This document shows, piece after piece, positions 1 to 5,709 of a stretch of 8,562 nt of DNA. Source of the stretch: an uncultured Ruminococcus sp. (lineage in GTDB: Bacteria; Bacillota; Clostridia; Oscillospirales; Ruminococcaceae); the NCBI GenBank assembly GCA_900538575.1, contig UPZA01000034.1:1-8562 (forward strand), given 5' to 3'. The notes beneath the pieces are model-generated. The model was not told the DNA's origin. It saw only the letters and a list, made by a program, of their open reading frames with translations, and ran no database searches. Position 1 is the stretch's first letter; every line of letters starts with the position of its first letter. A program made the position numbers and the translations under genes.

Positions 1-55
1 GAGCACGTCCTTGGTAAGGACGAGGTCACCAGTTCGAATCTGGTTAGCAGCTCCA
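1..55 (+). tRNA. tRNA-Thr (anticodon GGT), 3' part
   Basis: The 3' two thirds of a tRNA. The start of the window holds the 3' strand of the D stem. The anticodon stem is 6-10 paired with 18-22 around a seven-base loop, with GGT at 13-15, so it reads the threonine codon ACC (and ACU by wobble). A five-base variable loop, a T arm (28-44) with the TTCGAAT loop, the acceptor 3' strand (45-51), a U discriminator at 52 and an encoded CCA at 53-55 follow. The 5' acceptor strand and most of the D arm lie outside the window. Confidence 0.95.
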
Positions 56-71
56 GGATAATCCCCCATTT

Positions 72-108
72 TACGCCGTTTGCAAGCGATTGCAGGCGGT
101 GTATTTTT
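72..108 (+). terminator. Intrinsic terminator of the tRNA-Thr transcript
   Basis: Bases 72-85 pair with 90-103 as a continuous 14-bp stem (three G-U wobbles) closed by a GCGA tetraloop of the GNRA type. Five T's follow at once (104-108). It begins 17 bases after the tRNA CCA, where a terminator for a tRNA operon is expected. Confidence 0.85.
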
Positions 109-157
109 ATGCCTTGATTGCAATTGTTCCATCTATGTTCCATGTGTACCAAAAAAC

Positions 158-213
158 TTTTTAAAAATAAAAGCGCACACCGTCATTACAGTGTGCGCTT
201 TTATTTTTAAAAA
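158..213. terminator. Long palindromic bidirectional terminator
   Basis: A perfect 23-bp inverted repeat: 158-180 pairs with 191-213 around a 10-base loop. The GC-rich core (GCGCACAC / GTGTGCGC) is flanked on both sides by A and T runs, so either strand gives a hairpin followed by U's. It lies one base beyond the dut stop codon and most likely ends the minus-strand nrd-dut transcript. It may also back up the tRNA terminator from the other side. Confidence 0.88.
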
Positions 214-214
214 A

Positions 215-646
215 TCATTTTATCCCACTACTCCCAATCCCTCCCCTGTTCTCTCCGTAAAGATTTTCAACTTCTTCAAATTCTAAATCAGGCTGAATCT
301 TTTGTATTTCAAACTGAGCTATTCTGTCCCCTTTGCGTATTACAGTTTCTCTTAAAGCTATTGCAGGGAATTGCCACTGATCATCATTCCCGGAATAACT
401 ATTATCAATTTGACCTACGCTATTAGCTGATATTATACCAAAATTTTTATAAGTACTGCTGCGAGGATAAATGCACGCCTTATACCCTTCCGGCAATATC
501 ATGCCTACCCCTAATGGAATTAATTTATATTCTCCCCTATTAAACTTTATTGTTTCTGCCGCCCTCAAGTCAATTAGATCTCCTTTGGAGAATTTTGAAA
601 TTCTTTTTATATCGTTTGCAAAATACTTTATTTTAATTTTCATCAT
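215..646 (-). CDS. dut: dUTP diphosphatase (dUTPase), trimeric family
   Basis: Dut hydrolyses dUTP to dUMP and pyrophosphate, keeping uracil out of DNA and supplying dUMP for thymidylate synthesis. All five motifs of the trimeric dUTPase family can be read in the 143-residue product: motif 1 GDLIDLRAA (22-30), motif 2 PRSS (61-64), motif 3 GQIDNSYSG (78-86) with the catalytic Asp81 and substrate-stacking Tyr84, motif 4 GDRIAQ (106-111) and the C-terminal P-loop-like motif 5 RGGIGSSG (134-141). Length is normal for the family. The stretch between motifs 3 and 4 (DDQWQFPAIALRE) differs from the classical E. coli form and looks like a clostridial/phage subfamily. There are two adjacent ATG codons; the first overlaps the upstream stop in an ATGA, so translation is probably coupled, with AGAGG as ribosome binding site. 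A class III reductase makes dUTP directly from UTP, which explains its place as last gene of the nrd operon. Confidence 0.95.
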   Translation of the reverse strand: MMKIKIKYFANDIKRISKFSKGDLIDLRAAETIKFNRGEYKLIPLGVGMILPEGYKACIYPRSSTYKNFGIISANSVGQIDNSYSGNDDQWQFPAIALRETVIRKGDRIAQFEIQKIQPDLEFEEVENLYGENRGGIGSSGIK

Positions 647-846
647 TCTTTTACCTCTGTTTTTATTTTCTTAAATCGTCCGCAATGACAGAAACCTTCG
701 GTTTGCTGTTCCTTAAAATTTTTGCATGGACATTTGGTGTCGGGATTTTTTATTAGCATACACGGGCAATATCCATCATTTTTTTTGACAACCTGTGAAA
801 TTTCATTATATTCTATTTCATCAGGATTTTTAATTATTTTAAACAT
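643..846 (-). CDS. Small ferredoxin-thioredoxin-reductase-like Fe-S/disulfide protein
   Basis: A 67-residue protein whose only clear feature is a triple pair of cysteines: CPC (27-29), CPC (39-41) and CHC (53-55), preceded by NDGY. This order is that of the catalytic chain of ferredoxin-thioredoxin reductase, where a [4Fe-4S] cluster next to a redox disulfide passes single electrons from ferredoxin to a disulfide. The spacings here are 9 and 11 residues, against 16 and 8 in the plant/cyanobacterial enzyme, so it is a shortened relative rather than the same protein. It lies 14 bases after nrdG with an AAGGTGA ribosome binding site, and its stop overlaps the dut start. A ferredoxin-dependent disulfide reductase is known to feed electrons to the class III reductase of Methanosarcina barkeri, so the same job (reducing NrdD or a glutaredoxin-like carrier) is a reasonable inference. 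No NrdH-type carrier is seen in the window. Confidence 0.75.
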   Translation of the reverse strand: MFKIIKNPDEIEYNEISQVVKKNDGYCPCMLIKNPDTKCPCKNFKEQQTEGFCHCGRFKKIKTEVKE

Positions 847-860
847 ACAAAGTCACCTTT

Positions 861-1322
861 TTAATAATCTATCCCTTTTGCATAAATATGTTGGTTTGAA
901 GTTGCTAAAATTACTCCATGTTCTATATGATTAATAGTTTTTAACGATTCGTCAAATACTCCACACTTTATAAAATCCAAATTATTTATATTCAATTTTA
1001 GCTTTTTAATATTTTCTAATTGATTTCCGGTAAATAAAATTGTTTTAAGGTCTTTCTTTTTAGCTTGCGCACACATTTCATTTAACTCATCTATTTGTAA
1101 TGTCCACTCTAGCCCTGAAAAAATAACGCCTTGATTAAAAGGGTTGCTTTTAATTTTATTTATAATATTTTCTGAGGAATCAATATGTGTCGGCATGTCT
1201 TTTATATGTTGATTGAAACAGTTCTTACAATTAAAATCACAATTGCAAGCGGAGATTAACGCTCCTATAAAAGGAGCGTCGCATAACCTCTCGTGTTCGA
1301 TAAATTTATAATTAATATTCAA
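861..1322 (-). CDS. nrdG: Anaerobic ribonucleotide reductase activating protein (radical SAM)
   Basis: NrdG is the radical SAM activase that binds a [4Fe-4S] cluster, cleaves S-adenosylmethionine and abstracts hydrogen from the C-terminal glycine of NrdD. The 153-residue length matches the family (about 155). The cluster motif CxxxCxxC is Cys28, Cys32 and Cys35 in the stretch ACNCDFNCKNC, with an extra Cys26 just before it. The usual GGE motif that helps bind SAM is replaced by SGLEW (69-73), a variant that keeps the acidic residue. The start codon lies inside the end of the nrdD frame (11-base overlap), giving coupled expression with NrdD. The frame looks intact, but its partner NrdD is truncated here, so it may have no target unless a complete nrdD exists elsewhere. 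Confidence 0.9.
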   Translation of the reverse strand: MNINYKFIEHERLCDAPFIGALISACNCDFNCKNCFNQHIKDMPTHIDSSENIINKIKSNPFNQGVIFSGLEWTLQIDELNEMCAQAKKKDLKTILFTGNQLENIKKLKLNINNLDFIKCGVFDESLKTINHIEHGVILATSNQHIYAKGIDY

Positions 1323-1977
1323 TGTTTAATTGCACTCTTTCATTAAATTCTGATTTTTTCCCTTCGTTAAAGTTATCAATACATCTAACATATCCGGTTA
1401 TTCTTTGATATTTTTGTAATTGTTCATCGCAAATCGGGCATATATCCACATTATCGGGAATATAGCCATGCTTCGAACAATATCGACTAATAGGAGAAAT
1501 ACTAATGTATGGTACTTTGTATTGCCGGCAAACAGCCTGAACAATACTCTTTGCTGAATCCGCGCTTATCGCAGAAGAAGTATAAATATGAATTACTGTT
1601 CCTCCTGTAAATAAAATTTGCAGATTCTCCTGATGTTCAAATGTTTCCTTAATGCCTTTTATCTTTGAAACAGGTATATGACAACTGTTTGTATAATATG
1701 GCGCATTTTCAGTACCTCTGGTAATTATATCGGGATAATCTTTTTTATCCTTCTTCGCTAATCTGAAGGCCGTCGATTCGGCAGGCGTAGCTTCGAAATT
1801 ATATAAATTTCCTGTTTCCTTTTGAAAATCAATCAGCTTGCTTCTTATGAAGTTACCAACCTCCAGAGACAAATCTCTACCTTCGTCGGTAAGAATATCT
1901 TTATCCATAAAGTTTTCACACATTTCATTCATACCAATAATACCTATTGTACTAAAATGATTGGAAAACGCTAAACG
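1312..1977 (-). pseudogene. nrdD: Anaerobic ribonucleoside-triphosphate reductase, C-terminal fragment
   Basis: Only the C-terminal 200-odd residues of the class III reductase remain; full proteins are about 600-750 residues. Counting from the Met codon at 1930-1932, the fragment has NFEATPAESTAFRLAK (45-60), PYYTNS (78-83), LFTGGTVIHIY (107-117), a zinc-site pattern of Cys152, His155, Cys165 and Cys168, and the glycyl-radical loop RITGYVR with Gly180, followed by the typical NFNEGKK tail. The homology runs upstream of that Met: the same frame reads NHFSTIGIIGMNEM, a conserved NrdD stretch, so 1932 is not the true start. The frame then meets a stop at 1978-1980 with no start codon. The ATP cone and most of the ten-stranded barrel are absent from the window, so this copy cannot be an active reductase alone. 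It reads directly into nrdG. The break probably lies between 1955 and 1975. Confidence 0.85.
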
Positions 1978-2518
1978 TCAAAAGAATATAGCTGTATACG
2001 ATTCAGAGCGCGGTTGGATTCATGAAACTGATAGAAACGCAATTGACTCAGCTCAAAAAGAATATGACGATCTTGTTTTAAATGAAAAAATCCAGTCCTT
2101 AGAAAAATTAATCGATTCGATTGAAAATGGAACTAATACAAGCCATAAACTTGACGAAAGTATTAATGCAATTGAACAGGTAAAAGTTCTGCCGGGAACG
2201 ATTGACATTATGCAATTAATAAAAGGATTTGATACTGAAACAGTTAATCAAATAAACGGTATTCAAAGCTCAATAGAATCTAATACTGCTATGCCTTCAA
2301 ATATGGCACGTCAATTTGAAAGTAATTTAAACAATAATTATTCAACTGAATATAAAACAATGAACGTTAACATTGATAAGGTTGTTTCTGATAATCCTAT
2401 GCAATTCGCAAAACAGATGGAAAGTATTGCAGATAAAAGTTTTGATAATAAATTTCCTGATGCCATGAACAAATTTGCTGATGATTTGAACAGATATAAA
2501 ATGAATCACTCTAATTAA
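1961..2518 (+). pseudogene. Unrecognised protein, probably a C-terminal fragment
   Basis: An open frame of about 185 codons that I cannot assign to a family. It follows directly on a TGA (1958-1960); the only start at its left end is a TTG with no ribosome binding site in front, and the sequence before it belongs to nrdD on the other strand. That suggests the 5' part of the gene was lost at the same break that truncated nrdD. The product is hydrophilic and acidic, with no signal peptide, membrane segment or Cys. It starts with a short segment containing VYDSERGWIHETDRNA, followed by probable helices rich in Glu, Lys, Asn and Gln (residues 30-75 could form a coiled coil), and ends in NRYKMNHSN. 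Codon use is AT-rich like the nrd genes. A mobile-element or phage protein tail is possible but unproven. An in-frame ATG from about 2209 on could give a shorter product, though no good ribosome binding site was noticed. Confidence 0.5.
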
Positions 2519-2649
2519 ATGGTATTATTTTATAAGAAAAAATACAAATTACTAAAAAGTTTATATTTATTTCAAAAGGAAATTGGTTGAAAACCCAAAA
2601 TCGAATAAATTATAAACTAATCATTTATCTAAAAATGGGAATTGTAATA

Positions 2650-2678
2650 TTGACAAAGTCATAAATTTGTGGTATAAC
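2650..2678 (+). promoter_or_regulatory. Sigma-70/SigA-type promoter of the 62-aa gene
   Basis: A perfect -35 box TTGACA (2650-2655) and a -10 box TATAAC (2673-2678) are separated by the ideal 17 bases. The next start codon with a ribosome binding site is 47 bases after the -10 box. It is the best promoter match I see in the window. Confidence 0.8.
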
Positions 2679-2725
2679 AACTCTTAATTATTTTCACAGC
2701 AGTGAATGTTAACATGGAGGTACAA

Positions 2726-2914
2726 ATGTTATCAATCAAAGATATTGATAGATTCTTAAATATAAATAGTAGTACGAAACTATATGGTGACTTTCAAAGT
2801 ATTGATTATGCAAATATAGAAAAAATTAATACTGAATTGGAATTAAAATGCGAAAAACAAAAATCTATGGATAAAACGGCTTATATAGAAGCCTCTAAAA
2901 CTTATGCCGGATGA
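2726..2914 (+). CDS. Small protein of unknown function (62 aa)
   Basis: I do not recognise this protein. The start at 2726 is chosen because GGAGG (2716-2720) sits five bases before it; the longer reading from the GTG at 2702 would place that ribosome binding site inside the gene. The 62-residue product begins MLSIKDIDRFLNI, has one Cys in a charged helix-prone stretch (KINTELELKCEKQKS) and ends in SKTYAG. It has no signal peptide or membrane segment. It is a complete single-gene unit: near-consensus promoter upstream and a hairpin 12 bases after the stop. That is stronger evidence of expression than its length alone. Possible roles such as a regulator, an antitoxin/immunity protein or a peptide precursor cannot be told apart from sequence, and no maturation or partner gene lies beside it. 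Confidence 0.65.
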   Translation: MLSIKDIDRFLNINSSTKLYGDFQSIDYANIEKINTELELKCEKQKSMDKTAYIEASKTYAG

Positions 2915-2926
2915 TTTTATTATAAC

Positions 2927-2954
2927 AGCTCTACTGGTAAATATCGGTAGAGCT
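2927..2954 (+). terminator. Hairpin after the 62-aa gene, probable terminator
   Basis: AGCTCTAC (2927-2934) pairs perfectly with GTAGAGCT (2947-2954), and three more inner pairs with two G-U wobbles leave a six-base loop. The tail is AT-rich (attataatta) rather than a pure T run, so termination may be partial. Its place just after the stop supports the call. Confidence 0.55.
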
Positions 2955-3050
2955 ATTATAATTATTTAGATTTAAATTATATCTCGCACATTTAAATGTA
3001 TTCTTTGATATAAAAGGATCTAATGGCTTTAGTCTCTTTAAGACAATCAA

Positions 3051-3062
3051 GTTATTGTATAA
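3051..3062 (+). repeat. 12-base direct repeat, copy 1 (contains TATAAT)
   Basis: GTTATTGTATAA occurs here and again exactly 300 bases downstream at 3351-3362. This copy extends into a perfect -10 box TATAAT (3058-3063), and a ribosome binding site with a tiny frame follows within 30 bases. There is no clear -35 box. Confidence 0.4.
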
Positions 3063-3086
3063 TATTGTTGTATTGGAGGCAATATT

Positions 3087-3116
3087 ATGGCATATATAAT
3101 TGATAATAAAAAATAA
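3087..3116 (+). CDS. Nine-codon frame with ribosome binding site
   Basis: TTGGAGG (3073-3079) stands seven bases before an ATG that opens MAYIIDNKK and then stops at TAA. A perfect TATAAT lies 23 bases before the ATG. It may be a leader peptide, or the first codons of a decayed gene: after the TAA the same frame stays open for a further 21 hydrophobic codons before another stop. Translation cannot be proven from sequence. Confidence 0.25.
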   Translation: MAYIIDNKK

Positions 3117-3350
3117 TTTTCTATAAATAGCGGCTTTCTTTTTATAACTTTTTATTCACTGAATGTTTTATGTAATATATAACTAAGTTATGATCGGGAC
3201 GTAGTTTATCCCTATTGATGTTTTTAGAAAAGGAATCAAATATAAGTAATTTATATACAAAATTCAAAAATATGATAATTTCTCTTAATCAAGTTCACAA
3301 AAAATTTACAAATTATTCATATTTATTCATTGATTAATAAATTAACACAT

Positions 3351-3362
3351 GTTATTGTATAA
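3351..3362 (+). repeat. 12-base direct repeat, copy 2 (contains -10-like box)
   Basis: Second copy of GTTATTGTATAA, giving TATAAC at 3358-3363. It is the best placed -10 candidate for transcription into the Rhs gene. A TTGATT at 3330-3335 is too far upstream (22 bases) for a standard spacer, so the promoter call is tentative. Confidence 0.35.
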
Positions 3363-3415
3363 CTAATCGACAATTATCGTCAAATTTGTTGATAATAAAA
3401 ATTGGGGGAGTTTAT

Positions 3416-3451
3416 ATGAATTTATATTATTATGCTTATAAATATGGTTAG
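3416..3451 (+). CDS. Tyrosine-rich 11-residue leader peptide (putative)
   Basis: A strong ribosome binding site GGGGGAG (3404-3410) stands five bases before an ATG opening MNLYYYAYKYG and a TAG stop. Five of eleven codons are TAT (Tyr), three of them in a row. It ends 53 bases before the start of a gene for a very tyrosine-rich YD-repeat protein. Between the two, AATTG (3463-3467) can pair with CAATT (3476-3480), followed by more T's, as a weak terminator-like hairpin; GCTT (3451-3454), which overlaps the leader stop, could instead pair with AAGC (3473-3476). This arrangement resembles a ribosome-mediated attenuator. However, the DNA is AT-rich, where TAT codons and weak hairpins arise easily, so the peptide and its role are inferred. 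Confidence 0.4.
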   Translation: MNLYYYAYKYG

Positions 3452-3492
3452 CTTTATTAATCAATTGAAATTAAGCAATTTTTAAACCATTT

Positions 3493-3499
3493 AAGGAGG
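3493..3499 (+). promoter_or_regulatory. Ribosome binding site of the Rhs gene
   Basis: AAGGAGG with five bases to the ATG at 3505. This near-perfect site fixes the start codon and fits the signal peptide that follows. Confidence 0.85.
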
Positions 3500-3504
3500 A
3501 ATTT

Positions 3505-3609
3505 ATGCATAATAAATTAAAAAGAATAATAGCAGTTACAATGTCATCATTATTTGTCGGGCAAGTACTTATTTACGGCGACGGCAGTTCACAGGGAATC
3601 GCTCATGCG
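3505..3609 (+). other. Sec signal peptide of the Rhs protein
   Basis: A basic start (HNKLKR), a hydrophobic core (IIAVTMSSLFVGQVLIY) and a signal peptidase I site AHA before ETIADIKE, with cleavage predicted after residue 35. There is no lipobox Cys, so the protein would be released or held by another part rather than lipidated. Confidence 0.8.
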
Positions 3610-3789
3610 GAAACCATTGCGGACATCAAGGAATCCCTTGAGCTTTCAGGAAACGCAGACGAACTAAAACAGGAGTATGAAAATGCGGTTGACGGTCTTG
3701 GCGAGGTTGACTACTTTGATTATTCGGAATCCGGTGCAAACGCTTTTTACAAGGCTCAAAGAAATGCAGCGGCAAACTCTGCGAGCGGT

Positions 3790-4062
3790 CTGACCATAAC
3801 CGGAAATGTGGTAACGGAAGGCAACTTGAATACGCCTGTTTATGTGTGAATTTTCAACGGCGACTGGGCGGAAATTGCCTCTAAGAAGGTTGCCGATTTC
3901 GGCGGCGGAAGCTTCAGCATAACCGCAGGCGGCTCTGATGTGTATCATGTCAAGTTTGAATGCGACGGATATCTGCCGTTTTACCTTAAGGATTTCGGAA
4001 CAGGCTCATATACCGTAGGTTCAGGCGATTCATGGGATACCGTAACCCTCGTTCCCGGCGAT
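3790..4062 (+). other. Beta-sandwich-like module of the Rhs protein, crossed by the TGA
   Basis: Residues 96-186 begin LTITGNVVTEG and end WDTVTLVPGD, with alternating hydrophobic strands such as YHVKFECDGYLPFYLKDF. The pattern resembles carboxypeptidase-regulatory-like or X-module folds that often precede dockerins. The in-frame TGA (3847) falls in the second strand, where a Trp or Arg codon would fit. Family assignment is by pattern only. Confidence 0.4.
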
Positions 4063-4098
4063 ACTACATACAACGCGGACAACGATAATCAGTGGAGC

Positions 4099-4620
4099 GA
4101 CGACGTTATAAATTCATCTGATTCCGCATACGTCCAAAGCTGTCTTGGAGCAACGAGGGGCGACAGCAATTTCAATCCCAGTATGGACGCAGACGGCGAT
4201 AACGTAATCAGTCAGGCTGATCTGGACGCTTTCTGCGCTTTCTATGAAAACCTTGCCGACGATGAATATTACACGCTTTCTCAGTATGTTCAGAGTCTTG
4301 ACATAAATCTTGACGGAGTAATCAACGATACCGACTACAAGCTTTTAGAGGAATCGGGCGCGTCCGAATCGGAACTGGCGGATTTTAAAAGCGAACTGGA
4401 TACGGCAAGAACCGTAAATTCATGGGTATATATTTACAACCATGAAATGACGGGCGATGTAATAGTTAATAAGGAAGATTACGAACAAGGTCTTGCAAAA
4501 ATAAATACATACGCTCAGAAACGCGGACGTTCTGACAATTACTTTGAATACATGGACAAGGATAACAACGGAACAATTGAAAACTCCGACGTTTCATGGT
4601 TTTCCGCAGCTTATTCGGCT
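4099..4620 (+). other. Dockerin/EF-hand-like calcium-binding loops
   Basis: Three clear 12-residue calcium-loop patterns follow one another: DADGDNVISQAD (4186-4221), DINLDGVINDTD (4300-4335) and DKDNNGTIENSD (4555-4590). A fourth, degenerate one reads MTGDVIVNKED. Each is followed by a helix, as in dockerin type I repeats, which pair two such loops and in cellulosomes bind cohesins. Here they sit near the N terminus of an Rhs protein rather than at the end of an enzyme. Calcium binding is likely; cohesin binding is only a possibility. Confidence 0.65.
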
Positions 4621-4698
4621 TCAGGAGATTTGGACTGGGATCACGCTTTCAAAAGAAATCTGAAGGTACTTGCAGGCGGTGAATTTCCCTACAGCTTT

Positions 4699-5214
4699 AA
4701 TCTTCACGATACCAATCTTGATTTAAACGGTCAGACTGTTTACGTGGCGGACTGTATGTCCTTTACAACGGATATGCCGCAGTTCTGGTCTGGTAACGGA
4801 GCAACTCTCGATATCAACGGCGGTAAGCTTTTAATAGAAAACAACCTTGTGTTCAGAACGGCGTCTCCAGACGGCTGGGGCGGCAGTACGGGACAGCTAA
4901 TGAATCTCAACGGCGGCGAGGTTTACATTGGCGGAGATTTTAACTTTGGTCAGGCTAATTGTTATGATACTGTATTAATGGTTAATTCAGATGATTATCT
5001 TGAAATACGGGGCAATTGGAACTATATTACATTAACAGACATGGAAGGCAAATGGACAGCGGGCGGTATTGCTTTTTTAGGTCCAATATGGGAAGTAAAC
5101 GAAGCGTCCGGTGATAAGTCGATTTATTCTTCTGGAACGCATCAAATATTATTCTTTAATCCATATGGTAAACAGACAATTCTATGGGATAACTGTGAAA
5201 CCTATATTAACAAT
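4699..5214 (+). other. Beta-solenoid-like repeat region
   Basis: Short repeated strands with Gly/Asn turns: LDLNGQTVYVADCMSF, LDINGGKLLIENNLVF, MNLNGGEVYIGGDFNF and DDYLEIRGNWNYI, ending in GTHQILFFNPYGKQTI. The pattern of short, stacked hydrophobic strands suggests a right-handed solenoid stalk, as in surface adhesins, placed just before the Rhs entry domain. From memory of similar clostridial Rhs-type proteins this block commonly precedes it, but no named domain is claimed. Confidence 0.45.
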
Positions 5215-5391
5215 GAGGATGGAAGTCTTAATACAAAACGAAGATTCAATTTTGATTATGTGGACGCAGACGGGTATTGCATGGGGTTAATTTTCCCTTA
5301 TGGTTATTCATCTGATCTTTATTGGTTCCGCCCTTGGTTCAGACCTTATGACCTACCCGACTACACCCTTTACCGCAGGGGCTGGGAAATT

Positions 5392-5547
5392 GGCGATGGA
5401 GTTCATATAGCGACGGGCAATTACACAAAATCCTTTACTGATCTCAGTATAGGATCAGCAGGAATCCAGTCTGATTTTGTAAGGACATATAACTCCACAA
5501 ACGAAGAAGAAGGCAGCTTTGGTATAGGCTGGGATTTCAACATTGAT
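5392..5547 (+). other. Rhs entry domain (DUF6531-like)
   Basis: GDGVHIATGNYTKSFTDLSI followed by FVRTYNST and GSFGIGWDFNID reproduces the conserved start of Rhs cores: the V-x-x-ATGN motif, then TDL, a RTYNS strand, and a FGxGW turn. In Rhs proteins this domain marks the beginning of the YD shell. Confidence 0.8.
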
Positions 5548-5709
5548 GTCAGCAAGATAATCGAGCCTGCGGAGGGTTGGTATCAGGTGGTAATGCCGGA
5601 CGGTTCCAACAGTACCTTTAAGGAAGAAAACGGCTCTTTCAAGTGTGAAAATAACCGTAATAAAATGAGAAAGTCAGGCAGCGACTTCATTGTTACTATT
5701 CCTGACCAG

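Larger units (their letters stand above)
2955..3504. other. AT-rich intergenic region ahead of the Rhs gene
   Basis: About 550 bases with no large gene on either strand. It contains two very short frames with good ribosome binding sites (3087-3116 and 3416-3451), a 12-base repeat (GTTATTGTATAA at 3051-3062 and 3351-3362) that includes a -10-like box at each copy, and a weak hairpin (3366-3373 with 3386-3393). No convincing -35 box stands at the right distance from either -10-like box. The length and content suggest a long regulated leader for the Rhs gene, or the remains of lost small genes. Confidence 0.5.

Noticed and set aside
80..934. Plus-strand open frames at 80-286, 471-674 and 722-934
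   Set aside because: They cover the two terminators or lie antisense to dut, the six-Cys gene and nrdG, lack ribosome binding sites and have hydrophobic, low-complexity products.
1933..1980. Intein or self-splicing intron at the nrdD break
   Set aside because: No intein C-terminal His-Asn plus Ser/Cys/Thr pattern is in place, and the sequence beyond the break is an open frame on the opposite strand rather than an intron-like RNA. The break looks like a simple truncation.
3366..3492. T-box riboswitch ahead of the Rhs gene
   Set aside because: The conserved T-box sequence (AGGGTGG-type) and a stem I specifier structure are not visible; only a Tyr-rich short frame and weak hairpins are present.
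3847..3849. TGA read as tryptophan (alternative genetic code) or as selenocysteine
   Set aside because: TGA ends dut, the six-Cys gene and the 62-aa gene at sensible C termini, and Trp in the Rhs gene is coded by TGG throughout. No selenocysteine context is apparent.
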